From Psychrobacillus sp. OK028 (GTDB lineage: Bacteria; Bacillota; Bacilli; Bacillales_A; Planococcaceae), in NCBI RefSeq assembly GCF_900103605.1, contig NZ_FNHY01000011.1:1-64000 (forward strand): a stretch of DNA of 64,000 nt. Direction: 5' to 3'. Under the pieces are notes generated by a model that was not told the DNA's origin, made no database searches, and worked only from the letters and a program-made list of their open reading frames with translations. The position numbers and the translations under genes were made by a program. Positions 16,353 through 24,848 of the stretch are shown piece after piece; position 1 is the first letter of the stretch; each line of letters begins with the position of its first letter.

Positions 16353-16402
16353 GGTTTATGCTTAAAAAGAAAGAGTAGAAATAATAAAGGGGATAGATTT
16401 GA

Positions 16403-16885
16403 ATGATTATGCCTACACATATTGTTGCTGTTGGAGGAATTGTTGAAAATGAGCAAGGTGAAATTCTTTTAGTAAAAACCCAGCATGGAGGGTGGGTCTA
16501 TCCTGGTGGACAAGTAGAGGTAGGAGAAAATCTTATAGAAGCGTTAATTCGTGAAGTGAAAGAAGAAAGTGGAATCGATATTGAGGTAGGTCACTTAATA
16601 GGAACTTATTCAAATACGGGGATATATAAATGGTATGACGAGGTTACGGATGTTCCTACAAAAGTAATGTTTGATTTTGTATGTAAGCCCATTGGTGGAG
16701 TGTTAAGTATCTCCGAGGAAACTTCAGAGAGTCGTTGGGTTAAGAAGGAGCAAGTACTAGAGTTTATTACTGCAGCTGCTATTAGAACAAGATTTGAGGT
16801 ATATGAAAACTTTAATGGCACGGTAAAATATATGGAATACGTGACGAATCCTCAGTTTGAAGTAAAGTTAGATAAAAATATTTAG
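16403..16885 (+). CDS. Nudix hydrolase
   Basis: A 160-residue Nudix protein with the box G-x5-E-x7-REVKEESGI at about residues 36-58, following WVYPGGQVEVGE. This arrangement is typical of MutT/NTP-pyrophosphatase-like members. The substrate is not predictable. Start ATG with AAAGGGG upstream. Distinct from the Nudix enzyme at 15434 and not a recent duplicate. Confidence 0.87.
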   Translation: MIMPTHIVAVGGIVENEQGEILLVKTQHGGWVYPGGQVEVGENLIEALIREVKEESGIDIEVGHLIGTYSNTGIYKWYDEVTDVPTKVMFDFVCKPIGGVLSISEETSESRWVKKEQVLEFITAAAIRTRFEVYENFNGTVKYMEYVTNPQFEVKLDKNI

Positions 16886-16891
16886 AATTTA

Positions 16892-16933
16892 AAAAAAGTA
16901 GATGAGAAACGAAAATCTCTCCTCTACTTTTTC
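16892..16933 (+). terminator. Terminator after Nudix gene
   Basis: Stem AAAGTAGATGAGA / TCTCTCCTCTACTTT with one small internal loop, followed by T residues. Confidence 0.82.
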
Positions 16934-16939
16934 TCTTTG

Positions 16940-17044
16940 CGCAACATTTGGGCATATACTCGCAACACCGGCAAGCAAATGCGCAACATTCAGCAGCTTA
17001 TACGCAACTCTCAACCAATTACTCACAACATTAAGATGCTAGTG
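16940..17044 (+). repeat. 21-bp periodic array 1 (CGCAAC heads), five units
   Basis: Heads CGCAACA, CGCAACA, CGCAACA, CGCAACT and CACAACA start at 16940, 16961, 16982, 17003 and 17024, exactly 21 bases apart. The first 6-7 bases of each unit are conserved, the other 14 vary. The array lies between a terminator and the 3' end of the convergent RluA gene. Read in one frame it gives heptads starting Arg-Asn, but there is no start signal, so I take it as non-coding. Confidence 0.85.
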
Positions 17045-17094
17045 AAAAACTTTTGCAAGCTTTCTGCAATAGTCACAAATTAGTTAAACCATGT

Positions 17095-17943
17095 TTATCG
17101 TTTATCTTCCACAACTAGCAATTCACCTGTAATTGGATGATTAAATTGGACTTTAAATGCATGGAGCTCATACATTTTAGTAGGTGTTTTTTTAGCCCCA
17201 TATAGTTCGTCGCCTACTATTGGATGTCCTAAGTGAGCTAAATGAACTCGAATTTGATGTGTTCGTCCAGTTTCTAAAATCGCATGTATTTTCGTGAACT
17301 GTTCGTGCTTTCCTACGACTTCGTAATGAGTAATCGCATTTTGTCCTGATGGTGAAACTCTTTTTCTCGTTGGATGATGGCGGTCATTACCTATCGCAGC
17401 TCGAATGGTGCCATGCTGATTTTTTACTTGTCCTTCTACAATTGCCTCGTAGGTGCGGACGATTGTTTTGTTTTCTAACATTCGGTCAAGCATGCCTTTG
17501 ACAAGTGGATTTTTTGCAATGACGATTAAACCCTTTGTGCCTTCATCGATACGATGTACATGTTCTCCGTAATGATGACCTTTACTATGTAAATAATTTG
17601 TCACTGTGTTCATAAAGGTATGGTTTTGCCCCTCTTCATTTGGATGAGTTGCTACACCACGTGGTTTAGAAGCGATTAATAAATACTCATCTTCATACGC
17701 AACATACAATGGAATTTGATCGGAAAGAAGATAGTTAGAAGATTCTCCTTCCCATTTAATCACAAGTACATCTCCTTTTTTGTTAGGAAGTTTCCATTGT
17801 AGAAGTTCTCCACTTGTATTGCTGACCGCCTTTTGCATACGTAACTCATGTATTAACTTTTTGCCGAGTTTCCATTTCTTTTGGAAAAGACTATCTATTG
17901 TTAAGCCATCTTCTTGTACAGTATACGTAAATGTATGAATCAT
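17095..17943 (-). CDS. yhcT: RluA-family pseudouridine synthase
   Basis: A 282-residue pseudouridine synthase that isomerises uridine in rRNA or tRNA. The catalytic Asp is in HRIDEGTKG, a variant of the usual HRLDRDTSG, and the family motifs KPRGVATHP, LETGRTHQIRVHLAHLGHPI and the C-terminal LHAFKVQF are present. An S4-like N-terminal part precedes the catalytic domain. Target base unknown. SD AAAAGGAG before ATG. Confidence 0.9.
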   Translation of the reverse strand: MIHTFTYTVQEDGLTIDSLFQKKWKLGKKLIHELRMQKAVSNTSGELLQWKLPNKKGDVLVIKWEGESSNYLLSDQIPLYVAYEDEYLLIASKPRGVATHPNEEGQNHTFMNTVTNYLHSKGHHYGEHVHRIDEGTKGLIVIAKNPLVKGMLDRMLENKTIVRTYEAIVEGQVKNQHGTIRAAIGNDRHHPTRKRVSPSGQNAITHYEVVGKHEQFTKIHAILETGRTHQIRVHLAHLGHPIVGDELYGAKKTPTKMYELHAFKVQFNHPITGELLVVEDKR

Positions 17944-17958
17944 TTTTTTGCTCCTTTT

Positions 17959-17993
17959 AAAAAAAGGTCCTGTCTACTAGACAAGACCCTTTT
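17959..17993 (-). terminator. Terminator after the bdbC-thioredoxin operon
   Basis: Stem AAGGGTCTTGTCT / GACAGGACCTT on the minus strand followed by seven T. Confidence 0.8.
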
Positions 17994-17995
17994 GG

Positions 17996-18466
17996 TTATT
18001 TTAAAACGACTTGATCAAAGAATCCTTGAATTTGATTATTAGAAATAGCGCCTTCTACTCGTACAACTTCTTTGCCATTTTCAAAATAAATCATCGTTGG
18101 TGTAGCTTTGATGCCATAGACGTTCCAACCTTCTTCATACTCAAGTACATTGTATTTCACAATTTCAATATCATTTTTTTCAGCAAGTGGTGTAAGACGT
18201 GGAGTCATCTCCTGACAATGTACACATTCCGGGCTGAAGAAGTAAGCTGTAACAGGTTCTCCAGTAGCGATCTTCTTTTCCAATTCATCTGGTAAAATAA
18301 TGTTTTGGTAGTTTGGATCATCGATTAAATCGATAGTAGATTGTCTTAAATCGTCGGTATCGTACGGATTATTAGCTAATGCGTCCTTGTTTTTCTGTGA
18401 GTTTAAAACAAAGATTAACACAAAGACTGCGACGATAACCCCACCAAATATAAGTAGCTTTTTCAA
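17996..18466 (-). CDS. Membrane-anchored thioredoxin-like protein
   Basis: A 156-residue protein with an N-terminal membrane anchor (residues 4-22) and an external thioredoxin domain. The active site is CVHC within FFSPECVHCQEM, and the cis-Pro is in KATPTMIYF. It probably works outside the membrane as thiol oxidase or disulfide carrier with the adjacent BdbC. Starts with TTG, directly after the TAA of bdbC, using AAGGAGG inside the bdbC end. Shorter than BdbD, so an analogue rather than a clear orthologue. Confidence 0.85.
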   Translation of the reverse strand: MKKLLIFGGVIVAVFVLIFVLNSQKNKDALANNPYDTDDLRQSTIDLIDDPNYQNIILPDELEKKIATGEPVTAYFFSPECVHCQEMTPRLTPLAEKNDIEIVKYNVLEYEEGWNVYGIKATPTMIYFENGKEVVRVEGAISNNQIQGFFDQVVLK

Positions 18467-18892
18467 TTAATTTTCCTCCTTGATAGTCTTCAATACGATA
18501 ACACTTGTAATCGCGATCAAAATAAATGCAATAAGCGCTAAAAATGGAATAGTGATAAATCCTGCATAATTAATATATTGCCCCGTACAAGGCACTCTTC
18601 CACAGGCTGGTGCAGCTTCCTGCATAAAAGAAAGCTTTTGAATGCTATAATGATAGGCAGAAATACATCCACCGATCACCGAAAATGCAAGTGTGGTCAT
18701 AGCGATTCTCGGATTTTTTTGAACATATGCAATCCCCAATACTAGCACAAGTGGATACATGAGTATCCGTTGATACCAACATAAATCACAAGGCTCGTAC
18801 CCTCTTATCTCTGAAAAATAGAGAGATCCTAGTGTTGCGGTCAAGGCAACTGTCCACATAAATAGTAGTAGATTTTCTAGTTTTTTTGTCAT
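18467..18892 (-). CDS. bdbC: Disulfide bond formation protein BdbC (DsbB family)
   Basis: A 141-residue four-helix membrane protein that reoxidises a partner thiol oxidase and passes electrons to quinone. Cysteine pairs CDLC (first external loop) and the pair in ACGRVPC (second loop) are the DsbB pattern, and the Arg after CWYQ marks the quinone site. SD AAAGGAG before ATG. Forms an operon with the thioredoxin-like gene. Confidence 0.92.
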   Translation of the reverse strand: MTKKLENLLLFMWTVALTATLGSLYFSEIRGYEPCDLCWYQRILMYPLVLVLGIAYVQKNPRIAMTTLAFSVIGGCISAYHYSIQKLSFMQEAAPACGRVPCTGQYINYAGFITIPFLALIAFILIAITSVIVLKTIKEEN

Positions 18893-19021
18893 AGGAACTC
18901 CTTTAAATTACTTTGAACTCAAATAAAAGTATAATCCTTCTTTAAATACAAGTAAAATATTTTAACTGCAGCGAAAAGAACTATATAATGAAAGTTACTT
19001 ATATAAAGAGGAGCCGATAAA

Positions 19022-20563
19022 ATGACTGAAGAATTTGATTTATCACCGTTTGAACAAAGCATGATTATAAGACAAATGTCTTTCTCCGATATAGAGTCAA
19101 TTTTAGAAATTCAGCGTTTATGTTTTCCTGGTATGGAACCATGGCAGGTAGCTCATCTACGTAGTCACTTAACTATTTTTCCAGAAGGACAGCTGGTTGC
19201 TGAGTTGGATGGAAAGGTAATTGGTTCCTGTTCAAGTCTTATTATCAATTTTGATGAGTATGACGACCGCCATTCTTGGTCGGATGTGACAGACAAAGGT
19301 TATATAACTAATCATAATCCAGAAGGATATAATTTATATGGAATTGAAGTAATGGTGCACCCTGAATATAGACGTATGAAGGTTGGACAGCGTTTATATG
19401 AAGGCAGAAAAGATATTGCAAGGCAGTTTAATCTAAAGTCAATTATTATTGGTGGGCGTATTCCAAACTATCATAAATTTGCAGAAGAGATGTCTCCAAG
19501 AGAGTATGTAACATCTGTTTCTCGCCATAAAATATATGATCCAGTTTTAACGTTCCAATTAATGAATGGCTTTACGTTAATGCGTATTAACCCAAACTAT
19601 CTACCGGACGATAAAGCATCTGCAAAATATGCAACTCTGATGGAGTGGAACAATATTGATTATATTCCACTTTCGAAACGACATTTCAAAACAAGCTATC
19701 CTGTACGGATTTGTGCAGTACAATACATGATGCGTAAAATTAATTCATTTGAAGAGTTCGCTAACCAATGCGAGTATTTTGTTGACGTGGCTTCTGATGC
19801 CCAATCTGATTTTGTCGTGTTCCCGGAAATCTTTACAACACAGTTAATGTCTTTCCTGAATGAGCCATCTCCTAGCCAGGCTGTTCGCAAATTGACGGAA
19901 TATACACCGCAATATATGGAGTTATTTTCAGATTTATCGATCCGTTATAATATTAATATTATCGCGGGCTCCCACTTTGTGGAAGAAGAAAATGAAGAAA
20001 TATATAATATCGCCTATTTGTTCCATCGAGATGGTGCAATTGACAAGCAATATAAAATCCATATTACTCCAAACGAACGTAAATGGTGGGGGATTAGTGC
20101 GGGTGATTCTGTACAAGTATTTGATACGGATTGTGGTAAAATCGCCATTCAAATTTGCTATGATATAGAGTTTCCAGAGCTAGCACGCATTGCAACTGAT
20201 ATGGGTGCGAATATTATTTTCTCGCCATTTTGTACAGAGGATCGTCAAGGTTATCTACGTGTTCGCTATTGTGCGCAGGCACGGGCAGTTGAAAATCAAA
20301 TCTATACAGTAATTTCAGGGACTGTTGGAAACTTACCGCAAACAGAAAATATGGATATCCAATATGCTCAGTCTGCTATTTTCGCACCGTCTGATTTTGA
20401 ATTTGCACGTGACGGCATTGTAGGAGAAACGGAGCCGAATGTGGAAATGGTCTTAATAGGTGATGTCGATTTAGAAATCCTTCGTCGCCAACGTCAAGAT
20501 GGTACAGTCAAGCAGTTAAAAGACAGACGACGTGATATATACAGTGTGGAATATAAAAAGTGA
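19022..20563 (+). CDS. yhcX: GNAT acetyltransferase / carbon-nitrogen hydrolase fusion
   Basis: A 513-residue two-domain protein equal in layout to B. subtilis YhcX. Residues 1-200 are a GNAT acetyltransferase (acetyl-CoA loop around VHPEYRRMKVGQRLYEGR). Residues 225-500 are a nitrilase-superfamily amidase with all three catalytic residues: Glu in FPEIFTT, Lys in YKIHITPNE and Cys in IQICYDIEFPE. Substrate unknown; it could acylate an amine and cleave an amide in related molecules. SD AGAGGAG before ATG. 19 bases before pgcA. Confidence 0.93.
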   Translation: MTEEFDLSPFEQSMIIRQMSFSDIESILEIQRLCFPGMEPWQVAHLRSHLTIFPEGQLVAELDGKVIGSCSSLIINFDEYDDRHSWSDVTDKGYITNHNPEGYNLYGIEVMVHPEYRRMKVGQRLYEGRKDIARQFNLKSIIIGGRIPNYHKFAEEMSPREYVTSVSRHKIYDPVLTFQLMNGFTLMRINPNYLPDDKASAKYATLMEWNNIDYIPLSKRHFKTSYPVRICAVQYMMRKINSFEEFANQCEYFVDVASDAQSDFVVFPEIFTTQLMSFLNEPSPSQAVRKLTEYTPQYMELFSDLSIRYNINIIAGSHFVEEENEEIYNIAYLFHRDGAIDKQYKIHITPNERKWWGISAGDSVQVFDTDCGKIAIQICYDIEFPELARIATDMGANIIFSPFCTEDRQGYLRVRYCAQARAVENQIYTVISGTVGNLPQTENMDIQYAQSAIFAPSDFEFARDGIVGETEPNVEMVLIGDVDLEILRRQRQDGTVKQLKDRRRDIYSVEYKK

Positions 20564-20582
20564 TGGAGAGGAGTTCATAAAT

Positions 20583-22304
20583 ATGCGATATAGACAACTA
20601 TATGATCAGTGGAATAACTACACTGATCTAGAATCTATTTGGAAAGAGAATCTTCAGTTCATTGCAAAGGATGAAAAACAAATTGAAGATGCCTTCTACC
20701 GCGATTTAGAATTTGGAACAGGTGGGATGCGTGGCGAAATCGGAGCTGGTACGAATCGTATAAATACATATACTGTTCGAAAAGCAACTACTGGATTAGC
20801 ATCTTATATAAAAGGTGCTGGAGCAGAAGCGATGGAGCGTGGGGTAGTCATTGCGTACGATAGTCGCAGGTTTTCTCCAGAGTTTGCACGTGAAGCTGCC
20901 AATACACTTGCCTCCAATGGGATTAAAGCATATTTATATATGGAGCCTAGAACGACACCCCAGCTGTCATTTTCCGTTAGACATTTAAATGCATTCATGG
21001 GAATTGTCATAACAGCGAGTCATAATCCGCCAGATTATAACGGCTACAAGGTTTACGGAGAGGACGGGGCGCAGTTGAATTTAGCTGATGCAGAAGTCGT
21101 TATCGAGCATGTGAACGATGCAGGGGATGCACTTCATATCGATCAACGAAACCCCGACAAAGAATTGATCATTCAATTAGATGGACAACTGGATCAAGCC
21201 TATATGGATGCATTAAAAACTGTGCAGGAAAACGAAGAATTCGCAACCTCTTCAGACTTGAAAGTAGTATTCACTCCTTTACATGGGGCATCTGGTACAA
21301 CAGTTCAACATATATTAAATGAGGTTGGCTACAATCATATTTATTATGTAGAGGAGCAAATGGAGCCAGATGGAGAGTTTCCCACAGTAGAATCTCCAAA
21401 TCCAGAGGAGCAAAGTGCCTTTGAATACGCTATATTGCACGGGGAAAAAAACGATGCAGATCTTTTAATAGCAGTCGATCCTGATGGAGACCGTGTAGGA
21501 ATTGCTGTTAAAGCGACTTCCGGTTATAAGCTTTTAACAGGCAATCAAACCGGAGCCATTCTCATTGAATACTTGCTGTCACAGCTTAAAGAAAAAGGAA
21601 ATATTCCAGCCAATGGACGTGTGTTTAAAACAATAGTTACCTCTGATCTAGGAAGAGTAATAACAGAATATTACGGAGTAAGCACAGAAGATGTGTTAAC
21701 TGGCTTCAAATTTATCGGAGAAAAGATTAAACAATACGAAGAGACGAAAGAATTTCAGTTTTTATTTGGCTATGAGGAAAGCTATGGCTATTTGATAAAA
21801 GATTTCGCACGCGATAAAGATGCTGTGCAAAGTGTTTTAGCAATAGTTGAAGCAGCTGCCTATTATAAAAAACAAGGGATGACAATTCTCCAAGTATTGG
21901 CCCAGTTATATGAAAGACATGGTTACTATTTGGAAGGTCTTCAATCTGTTACGAAAAAAGGGGTAAGTGGAGTAAATGCTATTCAAAATTTACTAAAACA
22001 ACTTCGTACAAATACTATTACAGAGATTGCAGGAATTAGTGTTCTTTCTCAAGAGGATTACTTGCATTCCGAAAGAACATTTACGGATGGACGAGAAACA
22101 GAGGAGATATTCCTGCCAAAATCGAATGTTATTAAGTACTTCCTAGCAGACGGTTCATGGGTTTGTGTAAGACCAAGTGGAACCGAACCTAAGATTAAAT
22201 ATTATTATGGGGTGCTTAGTGGATCAGAAGCAGAAAGCTCAGAAAAACTAAAAGCCCTCCAAGATGATTTTTCTTTGAAGATGAATCAATACTTAATAGA
22301 TTAA
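20583..22304 (+). CDS. pgcA: Alpha-phosphoglucomutase (phospho-sugar mutase)
   Basis: A 573-residue alpha-D-phosphohexomutase interconverting glucose-6- and glucose-1-phosphate, feeding UDP-glucose for glycolipid and wall polymers. The phosphoserine loop is TASHNPPDYNGYKVY, the Mg loop DPDGDRVG, the sugar loop GYEESYGYL and the phosphate loop RPSGTEPKIKYYYG. The ATG at 20583 has AGAGGAG upstream, unlike a GTG at 20532 inside yhcX. Likely co-transcribed with yhcX. Confidence 0.94.
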   Translation: MRYRQLYDQWNNYTDLESIWKENLQFIAKDEKQIEDAFYRDLEFGTGGMRGEIGAGTNRINTYTVRKATTGLASYIKGAGAEAMERGVVIAYDSRRFSPEFAREAANTLASNGIKAYLYMEPRTTPQLSFSVRHLNAFMGIVITASHNPPDYNGYKVYGEDGAQLNLADAEVVIEHVNDAGDALHIDQRNPDKELIIQLDGQLDQAYMDALKTVQENEEFATSSDLKVVFTPLHGASGTTVQHILNEVGYNHIYYVEEQMEPDGEFPTVESPNPEEQSAFEYAILHGEKNDADLLIAVDPDGDRVGIAVKATSGYKLLTGNQTGAILIEYLLSQLKEKGNIPANGRVFKTIVTSDLGRVITEYYGVSTEDVLTGFKFIGEKIKQYEETKEFQFLFGYEESYGYLIKDFARDKDAVQSVLAIVEAAAYYKKQGMTILQVLAQLYERHGYYLEGLQSVTKKGVSGVNAIQNLLKQLRTNTITEIAGISVLSQEDYLHSERTFTDGRETEEIFLPKSNVIKYFLADGSWVCVRPSGTEPKIKYYYGVLSGSEAESSEKLKALQDDFSLKMNQYLID

Positions 22305-22308
22305 TAGA

Positions 22309-22344
22309 GAAACAGGAAAAGTGAAATTGCTTTTCCTGTTTTTT
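22309..22344 (+). terminator. Terminator after pgcA
   Basis: Stem AAACAGGAAAAG / CTTTTCCTGTTT followed by T residues. Confidence 0.9.
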
Positions 22345-22489
22345 AATAGATTAATAAAGTATAAAATCTTGTTTCTTGAACTTAGTAATCCATAGAGCGT
22401 GATTAAGTTATTTGAATCGTTTTGAAATTGAAATGCTATTATACAAAGAAAGATAAGAAAAGAGATTTTCTTTTATAGTAGTGGAAATA

Positions 22490-22697
22490 AAGAAAAATAG
22501 TAAGTGTTCACTAAATACAGAAGCGAAATAGCGAACGAAATTGCATCTTCGTGAGCTTCTACTATGAATAGGAACGGTTCTTTTCTCTAGTTATCCAAAA
22601 AAGAGTTGTAGAAGTGCGACGGGCAGACCAATGCCGTAAGATTAGCGAAAAAAGAGAGGATAGTTGTGACGTCTGTTAAAACTATCCTCTCTTTTTT
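22490..22697 (+). ncRNA. Candidate structured RNA with own terminator
   Basis: There is no gene between 22305 and 22891. Within it I see a chain of hairpins: AGAAGC / GCTTCT (22519-22560), ACGGGCA / TGCCGT with a bulge (22619-22637), and a very strong terminator-like stem of 18 pairs, AAAAAAGAGAGGATAGTT with its complement, at 22648-22697. Since pgcA already has its own terminator at 22309, a separate transcript is implied. A possible -10 TATTAT lies near 22437. I do not recognise an RNA family. It could also be an attenuator for yhcYZ. Confidence 0.4.
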
Positions 22698-22891
22698 CAC
22701 TTGGTAATCTTATAGCAAAAAGTCTGACCAAATCCTTCGAAAACGATAGAAACAGGTTTTTACCTTTAAAAAATCGAGCGTCTTTATGTCGGTTTCTTTT
22801 TCGGTCAAAAGTATGACGTCCATAATCTACAGCGAAAAGTAGATAAGTGATAATATGGAGTAAGATGAACTACTTACATGGAGGAGTTTAC

Positions 22892-24007
22892 ATGCGATCA
22901 AATGAACTCTCGAACATAGAATTATTAAAAGAAATAGCGGAATTGTTAAATGAAGAAACAGAAATGGAACAAATGCTGCAAGGAGCCCTACAGAAACTAT
23001 TAGAAGGTACATTATTTGATACCGGTTGGATATTTTTTATTGATGAAAAAGGAAAGCAACAGCTAATCGCACACGAAAATTTACCGAACGCACTAAAGCA
23101 AAATGATTGCAGGTATTTGCAAAAAGGCGGCTGCTGGTGTGTTACCAGGTTTCAAAAAGGAGAGCTAAAAAAAGCTTCCAATATTATTGAATGTAAACGG
23201 ATAGTCAATGCTAGAAAGCAGAGTAATGAGGATAGTGGTGGTATTACACATCATGCGACTGTACCATTACAATCAGGACAAGAAAGCTTTGGCTTATTAA
23301 ATGTTGCAACACCAAACACTGTACGCTTTTCAGAGGGTGAGCTTGCCTTACTAGAATCAGTTGCATTTCAAATTGGTTCAGCCATAAAGCGAATATTACT
23401 CACTAGGCAGGAGCAGCAGGTAGCCCTAGTACAAGAACGGAACAGACTTGCACGAGATCTACATGACTCGGTGAACCAACTATTATTTTCTGTAACTTTA
23501 ACTGCTCGTGGCGGGGTTGAAATGACAGAGCAGCAGGAAATAAAAAATACATTTAAAGAAATTCAATATTTAACTCAGGAAGCACTCACAGAAATGCGTG
23601 CACTCATTTGGCAGCTTCGACCAAAAGGGGTGGAATCAGGAATTATCGAAGGTCTGAAAGGGTATGGAGAAATTTTGGGACTTTCATTGACTGTGAAGGT
23701 AAAAGGGGTCATTAACCTACCGACAATCATTGAAGAAACACTGTTTCGAATTGCTCAGGAAGCACTGAATAATATTCGAAAGCATGCTGGTGTACTCCAA
23801 GCAGAACTATATTTAACTGTTACTTCTACAGATGTTTTATTGGTTGTAAAAGATGAGGGCTGTGGATTTCATATGAAAGAACCTAAAAAACTACGCTCGA
23901 TCGGTCTCCAAAGCATGAAAGATCGGGCAAACTTTGTAGGTGGAACCGTCGATTGGGTAACGGAGTGGGGTAAAGGAACAGAGATATTAGTAAGATTGCC
24001 TTACTAG
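22892..24007 (+). CDS. yhcY: GAF-domain sensor histidine kinase YhcY (AirS-like)
   Basis: A 371-residue cytosolic kinase without membrane helices. Residues 10-165 are a GAF domain with four cysteines in the order C-x7-C-x-C-x17-C (CRYLQKGGCWC, then IIECKRI), the layout reported for the iron-sulfur oxygen sensor AirS of Staphylococcus aureus. Then come the HisKA_3 dimerisation box RLARDLHDSVNQLLFS (phospho-His) and an HATPase with EALNNIRKHAG and DEGCGF. ATG at 22892 follows GGAGGAG; an upstream in-frame start is not supported. 12 bases before its regulator. Confidence 0.92.
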   Translation: MRSNELSNIELLKEIAELLNEETEMEQMLQGALQKLLEGTLFDTGWIFFIDEKGKQQLIAHENLPNALKQNDCRYLQKGGCWCVTRFQKGELKKASNIIECKRIVNARKQSNEDSGGITHHATVPLQSGQESFGLLNVATPNTVRFSEGELALLESVAFQIGSAIKRILLTRQEQQVALVQERNRLARDLHDSVNQLLFSVTLTARGGVEMTEQQEIKNTFKEIQYLTQEALTEMRALIWQLRPKGVESGIIEGLKGYGEILGLSLTVKVKGVINLPTIIEETLFRIAQEALNNIRKHAGVLQAELYLTVTSTDVLLVVKDEGCGFHMKEPKKLRSIGLQSMKDRANFVGGTVDWVTEWGKGTEILVRLPY

Positions 24008-24019
24008 GAGGGAGTTATT

Positions 24020-24667
24020 ATGATACGTGTACTTATTGCAGATGATCATCATGTTGTAAGAAGAGGGTTAATGTTTTTTCTAAAAACACAAAAGGATATG
24101 GATATTGTAGGAGAGGCTACCAATGGAAAAGAAGCTGTACAACTAACGTCAAGCTTAAATCCCGATGTAATATTGATGGATTTGGTCATGCCCGTAATGG
24201 ATGGAATAGAAGCAACAAAACGCATAAAGGAAAGTAATCCTGAAATACAGATTTTAATGCTTACTAGTTTTTCGGATCGAGACCATGTCATTCCTGCTTT
24301 AAAAGCGGGTGCTGCAGGATATCAGTTAAAGGATATAGAACCTGATGACTTAGCTGACGCAATAAGAAAGCTTATGCGTGGGGAAAATACGTTACATCCT
24401 GAAGCGACAACTCAGTTAGAAAAAGAGGGGGATTCGGTGGAACTAAGTCCTCATGAGGAACATCCATTGACGCCAAGGGAGCAGGACGTATTATCCGAAT
24501 TAACGAAAGGAAAAAGCAATAAAGAAATAGCTTCTTCATTGTTTGTTACGGAAAAAACAGTAAAAACACATATTTCCAACATATTTGCCAAGCTAAATGT
24601 TCAAGACCGTACACAAGCCGCTCTATATGCAGTAAAGCACGGATTAACAGAGCCGAGTGGACAATAA
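24020..24667 (+). CDS. yhcZ: NarL-type response regulator YhcZ (AirR-like)
   Basis: A 215-residue response regulator. The receiver has the acidic pair in IADDHH, the phospho-acceptor Asp in LMDLVMPVMDG, Thr in MLTSF and Lys in YQLKDIEPDD. The C-terminal LuxR-type HTH is LTPREQDVLSELTKGKSNKE followed by VKTHISNIFAKL. Partner of the upstream kinase. In staphylococci the orthologous pair adjusts redox and anaerobic genes; here this is inferred. SD GGAGGGAG. Confidence 0.93.
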   Translation: MIRVLIADDHHVVRRGLMFFLKTQKDMDIVGEATNGKEAVQLTSSLNPDVILMDLVMPVMDGIEATKRIKESNPEIQILMLTSFSDRDHVIPALKAGAAGYQLKDIEPDDLADAIRKLMRGENTLHPEATTQLEKEGDSVELSPHEEHPLTPREQDVLSELTKGKSNKEIASSLFVTEKTVKTHISNIFAKLNVQDRTQAALYAVKHGLTEPSGQ

Positions 24668-24714
24668 AAAAGCACGGAGAGTCGCAATGACAATGCGATC
24701 TACCGTGCTTTTTT
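24666..24714 (+). terminator. Terminator after yhcYZ
   Basis: Stem AAAAAGCACGG / CCGTGCTTTTT with an inner stem TCGCA / TGCGA. Confidence 0.88.
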
Positions 24715-24758
24715 GTTAGTATAGGCCATCCACCAACTAGAAATTATTCGTTCAAAAG

Positions 24759-24821
24759 ATAGAACATTAAAAAGTTGTGCATATCGAACTGTATGTTGCA
24801 CAAACGCATTCGAAAGTTGCG
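24759..24821 (-). repeat. 21-bp periodic array 2a (CGCAAC heads on minus strand), three units
   Basis: On the minus strand the heads CGCAACT, TGCAACA and CACAACT begin at 24821, 24800 and 24779, exactly 21 apart. They match the head of array 1 at 16940 but in opposite orientation. The array lies just after the yhcYZ terminator and directly before a second array with a different head. Confidence 0.75.
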
Positions 24822-24848
24822 AATATGGCGTAATAGTCAATAATTCCT

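Noticed and set aside
16940-17044. CRISPR array
   Set aside because: Units are 21 bp with heads of only 6-7 conserved bases, no 28-37 bp repeats, no spacers and no cas genes.
18011-18295. 94-codon frame opposite the thioredoxin-like gene
   Set aside because: Antisense shadow of a well-supported gene with CxxC and membrane anchor.
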